Positions 8,718 to 17,280 of a stretch of DNA of 64,000 nucleotides are shown in pieces. The notes under the pieces are model-generated. The model made no database searches and was not told the origin of the DNA. It worked only from the letters and a program-made list of their open reading frames with translations. The translations under genes and the position numbers were made by a program. How positions within the stretch are numbered: the stretch's first letter is position 1; every line of letters begins with the position of its first letter. Origin of the DNA: Ideonella benzenivorans (GTDB lineage: Bacteria; Pseudomonadota; Gammaproteobacteria; Burkholderiales; Burkholderiaceae_C); contig NZ_JAGWCB010000010.1 in the NCBI RefSeq assembly GCF_020387415.1, forward strand, positions 558,001 through 622,000. Direction: 5' to 3'.

Positions 8718-10196
8718 TCAGAGGCCCAGCGCGCAGCCGTCCTTGCGGCGGTCGGAGCCGCCGATCAGGCGGCCATCGGCCGCCCTCAGCACCACCTGGG
8801 CGCCGCCGAAGTCACTGCGTCCCCCCAGCTCGCCCTGGCCTGTCGGCTCGGTGTAGCCAGCCTGACGCAAGGCCTGGATCCAGGGCTCAGGGGTGCCGGC
8901 TTCCAGCGCCAGCACCTGATCGTTTTCCAGCCGCCAGCGGGGTGCGTCGATGGCCGCCTGCAGCGGTTGCCCCCAGGCCGCCAGACGCACCAGCAACTGC
9001 ACATGCCCCTGGGGCTGCATGGCTCCGCCCACCACGCCGAAACCGGCGTGGAAACGCCCCTCACGCAGCGTCGCACCGGGCACCACGGTGTGGTACGGCC
9101 GTTTGGACGGCCCCGGACCATTGATGTGGCCAGGCTGGCTGAAACCGAAGCCGCGGTTCTGAAGCACGAAACCGCACCCTGGCACGGCGATGCCCGAGCC
9201 GAAACGCTTGAAGATGCTGCTCATCAGCGTGATGGCCAGACCTTGCTCGTCCACCACCACGGTGCAGACCGTGTTGCCAGCCGGATCGGCCACCGTGCGT
9301 TTGGCCTGGCGCATGGCCCGCTGCACGGCCCCCACCATGGCCACCACGGTGGCCGGGTCCTGTGGATCCAGCGCCTGGGGTTCCAGCTCCTCCAAGGCCT
9401 GAAGCACCGCCACGCCATGGGTGTTGGGCGGACACTCCAGCACCGTCAGACCACGGAACTCGGCACACGCAGGTTCGCGGAACAGGCCGTGATGCATGCG
9501 AAAGTCCTCCGCCGACAGGACGCCGCCCAAGGCCTGCACCGCCTGTTCGGCCGCCTGTGCGGGCAGGCCCTGGTAGAAGGCGGGCGGCCCTTCGGCCGCA
9601 ACGGCAGCCAACACCGCCGCCAGTGCCGGGTTGCGGAAGGTCTCGCCCGCCCGGGGGACGGCGTCGGCACCGTACAGCGCGGCACAGTTCGGATCCACCT
9701 GCAGCACGGGACGAAACAAGGCCCATTCCCGCGCCGCCACCGGCGCCACCGCAAAGCCGTCCTGCGCGCACTGGCGAGCCACGTCGAACAGGCCGGCCCA
9801 GGGCAGACGCCCCCAACGCTGGTGCAGATCCCACCAGCCCTGCACCAGGCCAGGTGTCGTCACCGACAGCGGATGCCGCTCCGGAATGCGCCCGCCTGGC
9901 AGTGCAGCCACCCGATCGACCATGAGCGCTGCAGGCGATTTGCCTGTGCCGTTGTAGCTCAAGGGGGGGCCGTCAGGTGGCACCACCATGGCCAGCAGAT
10001 CGCCGCCCAGACCGGTGGCCATGGGTTCCACCACGCCCATCACGGCATCGGCGGCAATGGCGGCATCCACCGCCGAGCCGCCTGCACGCAGACAGCTTGC
10101 GGCCGCCCGGGCAGCCAGCGGATGACCCGTGGCCACCATGGCGCGGGTGCTGATTTCTCCCTGCGGGGAGTCTGAAGAAGCTTGGGGCATGGACAT
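8718..10196 (-). CDS. Gamma-glutamyltransferase family protein, no signal peptide
   Basis: This is a 492-residue Ntn-hydrolase of the gamma-glutamyltranspeptidase family, which self-cleaves and then hydrolyses or transfers gamma-glutamyl amides. The N-terminal ATGHPLAARA and GGSAVDAAIA (about 22-47) are family signatures. The auto-processing nucleophile is probably T309 in GNTVCTVVVD, which aligns with the Thr of the classical TTHYSVVD. Unlike E. coli Ggt it has no export signal and is shorter than 550 residues, so it is probably cytoplasmic, like the acylase/transferase-type branch. It lies 77 bases downstream of a transporter of the same strand, at the edge of the diiron-oxidase locus, and may form an operon with it. 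Confidence 0.88.
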   Translation of the reverse strand: MSMPQASSDSPQGEISTRAMVATGHPLAARAAASCLRAGGSAVDAAIAADAVMGVVEPMATGLGGDLLAMVVPPDGPPLSYNGTGKSPAALMVDRVAALPGGRIPERHPLSVTTPGLVQGWWDLHQRWGRLPWAGLFDVARQCAQDGFAVAPVAAREWALFRPVLQVDPNCAALYGADAVPRAGETFRNPALAAVLAAVAAEGPPAFYQGLPAQAAEQAVQALGGVLSAEDFRMHHGLFREPACAEFRGLTVLECPPNTHGVAVLQALEELEPQALDPQDPATVVAMVGAVQRAMRQAKRTVADPAGNTVCTVVVDEQGLAITLMSSIFKRFGSGIAVPGCGFVLQNRGFGFSQPGHINGPGPSKRPYHTVVPGATLREGRFHAGFGVVGGAMQPQGHVQLLVRLAAWGQPLQAAIDAPRWRLENDQVLALEAGTPEPWIQALRQAGYTEPTGQGELGGRSDFGGAQVVLRAADGRLIGGSDRRKDGCALGL

Positions 10197-10273
10197 GGGT
10201 GTTCAAACGCCCGGGACGGGCGCCTTCCGTTGGAATTCAAGAGAAGAGGCCGGGAGGAGCCGCGCCGTGCCCG

Positions 10274-11740
10274 TCAGCGCCACCCCACGGTGACGACGGT
10301 AGCGAGCAGCAGGCCCAACAGCACTGGGCCCACCAGGCCGCGCACGATGGCCAGCACCGGCACTCGTGCGACGCCGGCGACCACCATCAGCGAGGACCAG
10401 GCGATCAAAGTGCCTCCGCCGGTCCAGACGGCGCCCATCTGCGCCAGGGCGGCCAAGGCTGCCGGGTCCAGTCCCGTCCCGGGGGCGACCGCTCCGGCCA
10501 GGGCGCCGGTCAGGGGCAGACCCGAGAAGCCGGAGCCATCGATGCCTGTCAGGATGCCTACGCCCAGCATGCCCAGCGCCACTGCCCAGGGGCTGTCGGG
10601 AAGGTACTGCTGCGCATGCCGCACCAGGTCGAAGAGCAAGCCCGGCGTCGGCGCAGCCGGTGGCACATCGAGGATGCTGCCCGCGGTGTCGGCCGAACCA
10701 ATGAAGAAAAAGCCTGCCACCGGCAGCACGCACCCCATGGTGCGGAAGGCGAACACGAAACCCTCGGTGAGGTGGTCGCCGATGCGGTCGAGGTAGGGCC
10801 TCATGCCCTGCCGCCTGCCATCGGCGGCCGTGACCAGCATCAACAACAGCCCGGCGCTGCCGCCCAGCAGTCGTCCTGCGCCCGCCCCCTGCAGCACCGG
10901 TTGCTGCCCCAACAGATGGGGCAGCGCCATCAGCACGATCAGTGCTGCAAAAACCACCCACACACTGCAGGCCACCAGCCAGGGTGCCCTGTTGCCGGCC
11001 GGGTGGGGGCTCTCGTCGATCTCTTCCTCGATCTGCCCCTCGACGATCTCGTCCACCCGCCCTTGCCAGAGGTGCAACCATTGTGCGCTGGGCCGGCGCA
11101 GATGCCGCCGCGTGCGCAGGTAGATCCAGGCCAGTGCCACACCCCCGGTGAGGCTCGACAGCCCCCAGGCGCGCAGGGCCACGGCCTGCGGGTCCACGCC
11201 GGCGGCCCTGGCGCTCAGACCGGGCGCCACACCAATGACCACATCGGCCGACAGGGCCATGCCCTGCCCTGCCACGGCCAGCACCATGGCAGCCGCCAGC
11301 GGTGGCAAGCCTGCCTCGATGGCCGCGGGCAGCAACACCGCCCCCACCAGGGAAATGGCTGGCGTCGGCCAGAAGAACAACGAAATCACATAGGTGACCC
11401 CTGCCAGCAACACAAAGGCCACGCGCCCGCTGCGCATCACCCGCCGCAGCGGCGTCACCATGCTCACGTCGGCTCCGACGGCACGCATGGCGCTGAGCAA
11501 GGCCGTCATCAGGGCGATGATCAAAAAGATGTTGAACAAGGACTGGGCGGCCGCCCAACTGGCCCCGAACACCGCGGACACCGCACGCAGGGGTTGCCCG
11601 GTCCACGCCCAGGCCACGGCAAAAGTGGCCAGCATGGCTGGCCCCACCACGTTGGCACGCCAAGCCATCGCCAGCAGGATGATCAGCACGCCCGTCAGGT
11701 AGGCCCAATGGGCGGCATGAAGTGGAGGCAGCTCTGACAT
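10274..11740 (-). CDS. Multi-pass membrane transporter, paralogue A
   Basis: This is a 488-residue inner-membrane protein with about 11-12 hydrophobic segments split by a hydrophilic acidic loop (EGQIEEEIDES) in the middle, as in ion-transporter superfamily permeases. The two halves carry similar small-residue loops, FFWPTPAISLV in the first and DGSGFSGLPLTGAL with GGTLIAWSS in the second, suggesting re-entrant substrate loops. It is clearly homologous to the transporter at 12298-13836. The operator-like site GTATACGGTATCC lies 22 bases upstream of its start. Transport of a carboxylate or amino-acid-like compound is likely from context, but the cargo is not identified. Confidence 0.75.
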   Translation of the reverse strand: MSELPPLHAAHWAYLTGVLIILLAMAWRANVVGPAMLATFAVAWAWTGQPLRAVSAVFGASWAAAQSLFNIFLIIALMTALLSAMRAVGADVSMVTPLRRVMRSGRVAFVLLAGVTYVISLFFWPTPAISLVGAVLLPAAIEAGLPPLAAAMVLAVAGQGMALSADVVIGVAPGLSARAAGVDPQAVALRAWGLSSLTGGVALAWIYLRTRRHLRRPSAQWLHLWQGRVDEIVEGQIEEEIDESPHPAGNRAPWLVACSVWVVFAALIVLMALPHLLGQQPVLQGAGAGRLLGGSAGLLLMLVTAADGRRQGMRPYLDRIGDHLTEGFVFAFRTMGCVLPVAGFFFIGSADTAGSILDVPPAAPTPGLLFDLVRHAQQYLPDSPWAVALGMLGVGILTGIDGSGFSGLPLTGALAGAVAPGTGLDPAALAALAQMGAVWTGGGTLIAWSSLMVVAGVARVPVLAIVRGLVGPVLLGLLLATVVTVGWR

Positions 11741-11761
11741 GCGGTGATGCGCCGAATCGTC

Positions 11762-11774
11762 GTATACGGTATCC
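11762..11774. promoter_or_regulatory. GTATAC-N-GTATAC operator-like site 1
   Basis: GTATACGGTATCC matches the 13-bp palindrome with one substitution outside the centre. It lies 22 bases upstream of the transporter start at 11740. It is presumed bound by the GntR/FCD regulator encoded at 22487-23140. Confidence 0.55.
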
Positions 11775-11992
11775 GCCTGCCACGCAATTCACGTGCCTCA
11801 TCCACACCCCGGGATGGGGCACCTGTCGCCTCCCGCCTGCACTTGATTTGGGTTCAGCGCATGGTTCAGGTGCATGCCTGATCAAGGGACTCATGTCTCT
11901 GAGGTACGTCAAGTTGATGCGTCCGATGCCAAGGCCGAGGTGAGCCCTCCGGGTGTTCACCTCGATCAGCACACCGGCATGTACGTCAAAAA

Positions 11993-12005
11993 GAATACTG
12001 TATAC
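11993..12005. promoter_or_regulatory. GTATAC-N-GTATAC operator-like site 2
   Basis: GAATACTGTATAC differs from the perfect palindrome at one position and lies in the AT-rich centre of the divergent region. Confidence 0.6.
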
Positions 12006-12055
12006 GTAAATACAAACGCTGAGCGGTGACATCTTCCCGCTTTGGCATATCGTTT

Positions 12056-12068
12056 GCATACTGTATTC
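12056..12068. promoter_or_regulatory. GTATAC-N-GTATAC operator-like site 3
   Basis: GCATACTGTATTC has two differences but keeps the ATACTGTAT core. Its centre is 63 bp from that of site 2, which is six helical turns. Confidence 0.5.
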
Positions 12069-12193
12069 ACAACAGCGCCATCTTGCTGTTGCTCAACCCG
12101 ACGCCGCTTTCGGTTGCGCCCGAGGACACCCACTCAACGGGCCGCATACGCCGCAAGCACCCATTCCACGGTGGTGAAAGCACTTTCAGAAAT

Positions 12194-12206
12194 GTATACA
12201 GTATCC
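12194..12206. promoter_or_regulatory. GTATAC-N-GTATAC operator-like site 4
   Basis: GTATACAGTATCC has one difference from the palindrome. It lies about 90 bases upstream of the transporter start at 12298 and overlaps a possible -10 box (TATACA). Confidence 0.6.
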
Positions 12207-12297
12207 AACAGATCCAATCCACTCCCCGTTTCTGGTTCGGCCACCTGGCCCCGCCGCACGGATCCCTCCCTCTGACAGCCGCCAACGAGGAGCCATC

Positions 12298-13836
12298 ATG
12301 GATCTTCCCGTCTCCATTTCGCTCGCCCACTGGATGTACCTGTTGGGCGTGCTGGTGATCATCGTGACGATGATCTTCCGGGCCAATGTGCTCGTCCCCT
12401 CCATCATCGCCACCGTGCTGGTGGTGGGCGCCTGGACCGGCAGCCCGCTGGATGCCCTGGGCAGCATCTTCGGCGCCAGCTTCGTGGCCGCCAAAGAGTT
12501 GTTCAACATCTTCCTGGTCATCGCCCTGATGACCGCCTTGCTCAATGCGCTGAAGGACCTGCGCTCAGACATCCTGATGGTCGAGCCCTTCCGGGCGGTG
12601 ATGAAGAACGGACACCTGGCGTATCTGGTGCTTGCCCTTGTCACCTATCTGATCTCCTTGTTCTTCTGGCCCACGCCGGCCGTGCCGCTGGTCTGCGCGG
12701 TGCTGCTGCCAGCCGCCATTGCCGCCGGTCTGCCGCCCTTGATGGGCGCAGCGGCCATTGCGATTGCCGGGCAGGGCATGGCGCTTTCGTCGGACTATGT
12801 GATCAGTGTGGCCCCCGGCATCAGCGCCAAGGCCGCCGGCGTGGCCACGCATCTGGTGGCCGATCGCGCGCTGGTGCTGTCCGTGGTCACCGGCCTGATC
12901 GCGCTCACGCTGGTCTATCTGCGCCATCGGCACGACATCCAGCAGCCTCAGGCGGCCCTGCTCACCCGCTGGCTTTCCAGCAGCGACACCCCGGTCGAGT
13001 CCACGCCCGAGCTCCATGAGGGCAGCGCTCACAAGGCCGAGATTGCCGAAGCCACGCGGCGCGATGCCCCGCTGGTCAGCGATTCAGACTTCTCGAAGGA
13101 GCTTCACACGGTGCCCGCGGCCACGCTGCCCTGGGCCCGCGCCTTCGCCTGGCTGGCCCCGCTGGCTTTCCTGACCATCATCGGGCTGATGGCTGGTTCG
13201 CGCATGGGCCTGCAGCTGCCCGACCTGAAGGGCGGAGCCGCCGCCTCCCTGGTGGGAGGCACCGCAGCCCTCCTGATGATCCTGGCCACCCAGGCCTACC
13301 ACGGCCCCCGCAAGATGCTGGAGTCGGCCGCGGACCACATCACCGAAGGCTTCGTGTTCGCATTCAAGGCCATGGGCTCGGTGCTGCCAATCGCCGGCTT
13401 CTTCTTCCTGGGCGCCAGCGAAACCGCAGCCGCCATCATGGGCACGCCAGCCGACCACACCCCCAGTTTTCTGTTCGACCTGGTGCGCGCCGGGCAGGAC
13501 TGGATTCCCCACAGCCGCGTGCTGGTGGGCCTGGGCGTGCTGATCGTCGGCATGGTCACGGGCATCGATGGCTCCGGCTTCTCCGGTCTGCCGTTGACGG
13601 GTGCGCTCTCCGGCGCCCTGGCACCCGCCTCGGGGGTGGATGCCGCCACATTGGCCGCCATCGGCCAGATGGGGGCCGTCTGGACCGGCGGCGGCACCCT
13701 GATCGCCTGGTCCTCGCTGATCGCGGTGGCGGGCTTCGCCCGGGTCCCCGTGCTGGAGGCCGTGCGCGTGTTGACCATCCCAGTCCTCACCGGGCTGGCC
13801 ACGTCGACCCTGCTGGCCGTCACCTTCCTGTTCTGA
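12298..13836 (+). CDS. Multi-pass membrane transporter, paralogue B
   Basis: This is a 512-residue inner-membrane protein and a full-length homologue of the transporter at 10274-11740. It shares the N-terminal HWMYLLGVLVII helix, the FFWPTPAVPLV loop, the GQGMALSSDYVI segment and the second-half DGSGFSGLPLTGAL and GGTLIAWSS loops. A charged cytoplasmic loop of about 70 residues separates the halves. The porin gene follows after 105 bases on the same strand, so uptake across both membranes may be co-expressed. Three operator-like palindromes lie upstream. The cargo is unknown. Confidence 0.75.
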   Translation: MDLPVSISLAHWMYLLGVLVIIVTMIFRANVLVPSIIATVLVVGAWTGSPLDALGSIFGASFVAAKELFNIFLVIALMTALLNALKDLRSDILMVEPFRAVMKNGHLAYLVLALVTYLISLFFWPTPAVPLVCAVLLPAAIAAGLPPLMGAAAIAIAGQGMALSSDYVISVAPGISAKAAGVATHLVADRALVLSVVTGLIALTLVYLRHRHDIQQPQAALLTRWLSSSDTPVESTPELHEGSAHKAEIAEATRRDAPLVSDSDFSKELHTVPAATLPWARAFAWLAPLAFLTIIGLMAGSRMGLQLPDLKGGAAASLVGGTAALLMILATQAYHGPRKMLESAADHITEGFVFAFKAMGSVLPIAGFFFLGASETAAAIMGTPADHTPSFLFDLVRAGQDWIPHSRVLVGLGVLIVGMVTGIDGSGFSGLPLTGALSGALAPASGVDAATLAAIGQMGAVWTGGGTLIAWSSLIAVAGFARVPVLEAVRVLTIPVLTGLATSTLLAVTFLF

Positions 13837-13941
13837 CCCACCGGCCGACCTGGCGGACCACGCGCCGGGCCGGCCGGTCCTCTCCTCTCCTGGCTGTCGC
13901 AGCCACCCGCCTTCCAACCCCCACTCTGTCAAAGCAGTTCA

Positions 13942-14907
13942 ATGAGACTCCATCATCACCTCTCCCTTCTCGCCACCGTGTCGCTGGCCTCACTGTCCGC
14001 CATGGCCCAGGTCACGCCCGGCGTCCAGGTCTACGGCCGGGTCGACCTGGGTCTGCGGCACGACACGGCCCGCGATGCAAGCGGCAGCAAGATCGGCACA
14101 CAAGTGGCCACCGCCACCAACAACGGCCTGGGCCTGATGGGCACCGAGGATCTGGGAAGCGGCAACAGCGCCTTCTTCCGCATTGAGCATCGGTTCAATG
14201 CCGACACTGGTGCCGTGGTCGACAGCTCCTCCTTCTGGAGCGAGATCGCGGTCGTCGGCCTGCAAGGCCGTTATGGCACGCTGCAACTGGGCCGTCAGGA
14301 TGGCCCCATCTACTACGGTCTCTCACCGGACGCCTTCTACGGCGACTACGTGGGCGGCCGCGGGGAGCGCAAGGCCGGCGCCGACGACAAATTCAACAAC
14401 GGCGCGCTCTACATCAGTCCCGCGTGGAACGGCGTGCAACTCTACCTGGGGGGCACAGCCGACCGGGTCGTGGCCTCCAACGGTCAGGTGCTGGACCATG
14501 CCAAGGCGGCAGCGCTCAAATACCAGCAAGGCCCGCTGATGCTCTCGGCCGCCGTGGCCAAGCGCTTCAACGGCGACACCGCCTGGGGCGGTGGGGCCAG
14601 CTACGACACCAGCGTGGCCACGCTGCTGTTCGTGGCCGGCCGCAACGACGGCAAGGGCTATGCCGGCCTGAGCGACGGCATCCGCACCACGCTGGACATC
14701 GGCGCCATCGTACCGATCGGCCAGGGTTCGTTCCGGGTCAAGTTCAACCACGACAAGCGCGAAACCGCCACAACGCGCAACGTCGGCCTGGGCTATCTGT
14801 ACGACCTGAGCAAGCGCACCAACCTGTACCTGACCGGCAGCAACACCCGTGTCACGGGCCAGTCGGCCACCAATGCCTTCGACCTGGGCATCGTGCATCG
14901 CTTCTGA
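13942..14907 (+). CDS. Gram-negative general porin
   Basis: This is a 321-residue outer-membrane porin of the betaproteobacterial type. A signal peptide (MRLHHHLSLL core, cleavage near AMA-QV at 23) is followed by the family's first strand VQVYGRVDLGL. The GLGLMGTEDLGSGNSAFFRIE region and alternating beta strands follow, and the protein ends in a C-terminal Phe (IVHRF) needed for outer-membrane assembly. It is slightly shorter than the usual 340-380 residues. It lies downstream of the transporter and ends at a strong terminator, so it probably supplies the locus's substrate to the periplasm. Confidence 0.9.
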   Translation: MRLHHHLSLLATVSLASLSAMAQVTPGVQVYGRVDLGLRHDTARDASGSKIGTQVATATNNGLGLMGTEDLGSGNSAFFRIEHRFNADTGAVVDSSSFWSEIAVVGLQGRYGTLQLGRQDGPIYYGLSPDAFYGDYVGGRGERKAGADDKFNNGALYISPAWNGVQLYLGGTADRVVASNGQVLDHAKAAALKYQQGPLMLSAAVAKRFNGDTAWGGGASYDTSVATLLFVAGRNDGKGYAGLSDGIRTTLDIGAIVPIGQGSFRVKFNHDKRETATTRNVGLGYLYDLSKRTNLYLTGSNTRVTGQSATNAFDLGIVHRF

Positions 14908-14929
14908 CCCCTGCGGTTTGCCCAAGACA

Positions 14930-14958
14930 AGAAGGGGCGCCCGCAAGGCGCCCCTTCT
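14930..14958. terminator. Hairpin terminator between convergent genes
   Basis: AGAAGGGGCGCC / GGCGCCCCTTCT is a perfect 12-bp stem with a 5-base loop. It is placed between the ends of the porin gene and the SDR gene, so it can serve both strands. Confidence 0.7.
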
Positions 14959-14989
14959 GGATGCCGGCGGCCCGCAGGCCACACCGGTG

Positions 14990-15769
14990 TCAGTAGGTTC
15001 CCGGGTAGGCTCCCCCGTCCATCAGGATGCTCTGGCCCGTCAGGTAGCTGGCCTGCAGTGAAGCCAGAAAGGCACACAGAGCGCCCACCTCGTCGGGGTC
15101 GCCAAAGCGGCCGGCCGGAACCTCTGCCGCCCGCTGCGCCCACAGTGCCGGCGCGTCCAGCCCCTCCCGCTCTGCCAAGGCCTGCACATGGCGGCGCTGG
15201 GCGTCGGTGGCGAACATTCCAGGCAGGATGTTGTTGATGGTGATGTTGTGGCGAATGGCCTGGCGTGACAGCCCGGCGACAAAGCCCACCAGGCCGGCGC
15301 GAGCGCCGTTGGACAGGCCCAGTTCGGCTTGCGGTGCCTTCACGCTGCGCGAAACGATGTTGATGATGCGGCCAAAGCCACGCGCAGCCATCGGGTCCAG
15401 ACACTGGCGGATCAGCTCGATGGGGCCCAGCATCATGGCGTCCAGCGCGTTCAGCCAGTCCTGGCGATCCCATTCTCGAAAGTCGCCCGGAGACGCACCA
15501 TCTGCATTGGTCACCAGGATGTCCGGCGCAGGACAGGCCGCCAGCGCAGCGGCCCGTCCCGTCTCCAGCCTGATGTCGGCCACCACGGCATGCACCTTGC
15601 CAGCGGTCTGCACACGCAACGCGTTCGCGGCAGCCTGCAGCGTGCTGTCGGTCCGTGCGGCCAGCCACACCTCCACACCGGCCTCGGCCAGCCGGCGTCC
15701 GCAGGCCAGACCCAGGCCCTTGCTGCCGCCAAAGACCAGCGCACGCCGGCCCTGCAATCCCAACTCCAT
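14990..15769 (-). CDS. Short-chain dehydrogenase/reductase with non-canonical active site
   Basis: This is a 259-residue SDR. The NAD(P)-binding motif is FGGSKGLGLACG (about 14-25), and the C-terminal end SYLTGQSILMDGGAYPG is typical. The usual YxxxK is missing. After the strand IINIVSRS the active-site helix reads LGLSNGARAGLVG, with Leu and Ala where Tyr and Lys are expected. Other SDRs with this LSN-type helix exist, so it may be a diverged subfamily and not a dead enzyme. It is the last gene of the leftward operon (oxidase, aldehyde dehydrogenase, GlcG, reductase, SDR), 3 bases after the reductase. Confidence 0.85.
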   Translation of the reverse strand: MELGLQGRRALVFGGSKGLGLACGRRLAEAGVEVWLAARTDSTLQAAANALRVQTAGKVHAVVADIRLETGRAAALAACPAPDILVTNADGASPGDFREWDRQDWLNALDAMMLGPIELIRQCLDPMAARGFGRIINIVSRSVKAPQAELGLSNGARAGLVGFVAGLSRQAIRHNITINNILPGMFATDAQRRHVQALAEREGLDAPALWAQRAAEVPAGRFGDPDEVGALCAFLASLQASYLTGQSILMDGGAYPGTY

Positions 15770-15772
15770 CCC

Positions 15773-16771
15773 TCAGTGCTCCTGAAAGACGAAGCTGTCG
15801 GTGTAGAGGTGCGCCAGGCTGGCACCGGCCGCGGCGAAACGGCTGCGGGCCTCGGCGATCATCGCGGGTGAGCCGCACAGGTAGATGGCCTGCTCAGACA
15901 GATCGGGATGATCGGCCAGCACGGCATCCTGCACATGGCCCCGCATGCCCGTCCAGGCGGTGTCGGCGCGCGAGAGCACGGGCACATAGCGGAAGTCGTC
16001 CAACACTTCGACCCAGCGGCGGATTTCCTCGTCCAGGTACAGCTCGTTGGCCTGCCGCATGCCCCAGTAGAGGCTCACCGGCGGGCGGTTCGGATCGTCC
16101 AGCAGCGACAGCACAATGCTGCGCAAGGGCGCCATGCCCGTGCCAGTGGCCACCAGCACCAAGGGGCGGTCATCCTCGGCCCGGTACTGAAAGCTGCCCA
16201 GCGGCACCTTCAGCGTCAACTCATCGCCCGGCTGCAGATGGCCCAGCAGGCCATCGGTGAACAAGCCACCAGGGATGCGTCGGACATGGAGCTCCAGCAT
16301 GGCCTCACCACTGCGCGAGGCCAGCGAAAAGCTGCGGTGGCGGCCTTCGGCCAGCTTCAGGTCGACATACTGGCCGGGCCGGAAGTTCAGTGCCTGGCCG
16401 TCCTGCAGCGCCAGGCGGACGCGGGCAATGTCAGGATGAAGCCAGTCGACCGCGACCACGTTCACCTTGCGCTCCGCCGGTTCGGCATAGACCACCGGCG
16501 GGCGGACGCTGAGCACCAACTCGGCCGTTTGTGGCAGCGCTTGGCAGGCAATCGCCTGGCCTTGCGCCGCCTCCTCCTCGCTGAGCGCGAAGGGCCACTC
16601 CCCGTAGCGCACCTCCCCCTGCAGCAACTGAACCCGGCAGCTGCCACAGCCACCGAACTGACACTCATGCGGCAGCGGCACCTCCTGGCGCAACGCGGCG
16701 GCCAGCACGGTCTCACCGGGCTGCACCTCGAAGCGCCGGTCCGCCTCCAGCCAGTGGACCGTGGCGTTCAT
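15773..16771 (-). CDS. 2Fe-2S/FAD ferredoxin-NAD(P)H reductase
   Basis: This is a 332-residue electron-transfer protein with the phenol-hydroxylase P5 / CDP-6-deoxyhexulose dehydrase reductase layout. A plant-type 2Fe-2S domain comes first (C37, C42, C45, C76). An FAD-binding barrel follows (RPGQYVDL near 131, RSFSLAS near 146), then an NAD(P)H domain (VATGTGMAPL near 208, CGSP near the end). It is expected to move electrons from NAD(P)H to a ferredoxin or directly to an oxygenase. Its start overlaps the GlcG stop (ATGA), indicating translational coupling in the operon of the diiron oxidase, its likely client. Confidence 0.92.
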   Translation of the reverse strand: MNATVHWLEADRRFEVQPGETVLAAALRQEVPLPHECQFGGCGSCRVQLLQGEVRYGEWPFALSEEEAAQGQAIACQALPQTAELVLSVRPPVVYAEPAERKVNVVAVDWLHPDIARVRLALQDGQALNFRPGQYVDLKLAEGRHRSFSLASRSGEAMLELHVRRIPGGLFTDGLLGHLQPGDELTLKVPLGSFQYRAEDDRPLVLVATGTGMAPLRSIVLSLLDDPNRPPVSLYWGMRQANELYLDEEIRRWVEVLDDFRYVPVLSRADTAWTGMRGHVQDAVLADHPDLSEQAIYLCGSPAMIAEARSRFAAAGASLAHLYTDSFVFQEH

Positions 16772-17247
16772 CGCTTGATGTCCGCCTGCACCACCACCTC
16801 GCGGCCCTGTGTCTGCAGCAAGGCCTGCAGGGCCGCCAGTGCGGCCAGGCCGCACTTCGTGTCCTGCTCACCGTTGCCGCCGCTCAGGCCCACGCCACCC
16901 ACCACCTCACCGTCGACGACGATGGGGAAGCCGCCGACGAAGACGGCAAAGCGGCCCTCGAAGCTCCACTGGATGCCGAAGGCTTCGTTGCCGGGCAAGG
17001 CCGGGCCGTTGGGGGTCTGGTTGAACAGGTGGGTCGAACGCTTGTGACCGGCCGCGGTGAAGGCCTTGTTCCAGGCGATCTGCGGGCCGGTCACACGGGC
17101 ACCGTCCATGCGTTCGAGCAGCAGCGGAAAACCGCCTTCATCCACCACGCACACTGTTTCCAGCACGCCCAGGGCCTGGGCCTGCTGCACGGCGGCGGCA
17201 ATCATCGTGCGGGCTTCGCCGACTTCAAGTTTCGAAAAGGATTTCAT
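16768..17247 (-). CDS. GlcG/HbpS family protein
   Basis: This is a 159-residue protein of the GlcG/HbpS (formerly DUF336) family. The pattern VCVVDEGGFPLLLERMDGA, then the central IAWNKAFTAAGHKRST and the C-terminal VVGGVGLSGGNGEQD are hallmarks. Relatives bind heme, cobalamin or other small cofactors, or accompany catabolic operons, with the biochemical role mostly undefined. No signal peptide is seen. It sits between the aldehyde dehydrogenase and the reductase in a tightly packed operon, so a cofactor-binding or chaperoning role is an inference from context. Confidence 0.85.
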   Translation of the reverse strand: MKSFSKLEVGEARTMIAAAVQQAQALGVLETVCVVDEGGFPLLLERMDGARVTGPQIAWNKAFTAAGHKRSTHLFNQTPNGPALPGNEAFGIQWSFEGRFAVFVGGFPIVVDGEVVGGVGLSGGNGEQDTKCGLAALAALQALLQTQGREVVVQADIKR

Positions 17248-17280
17248 CGAGGTTCCTTGGATTCGTTAGAGCATGGCCGC

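Larger units (their letters stand above)
11741..12297. promoter_or_regulatory. Regulatory region between the divergent paralogous transporters
   Basis: This 557-bp gene-free stretch is markedly more AT-rich than its surroundings and holds four copies of the GTATAC-N-GTATAC element (listed separately). One lies next to the left transporter start and three sit in front of the right one. No credible reading frame was found in it. Confidence 0.7.

Noticed and set aside
10203-12059. 618-codon minus-strand and 512-codon plus-strand frames over the first transporter
   Set aside because: Both are frame shadows of the transporter gene with Arg/Gly/Pro-rich composition.
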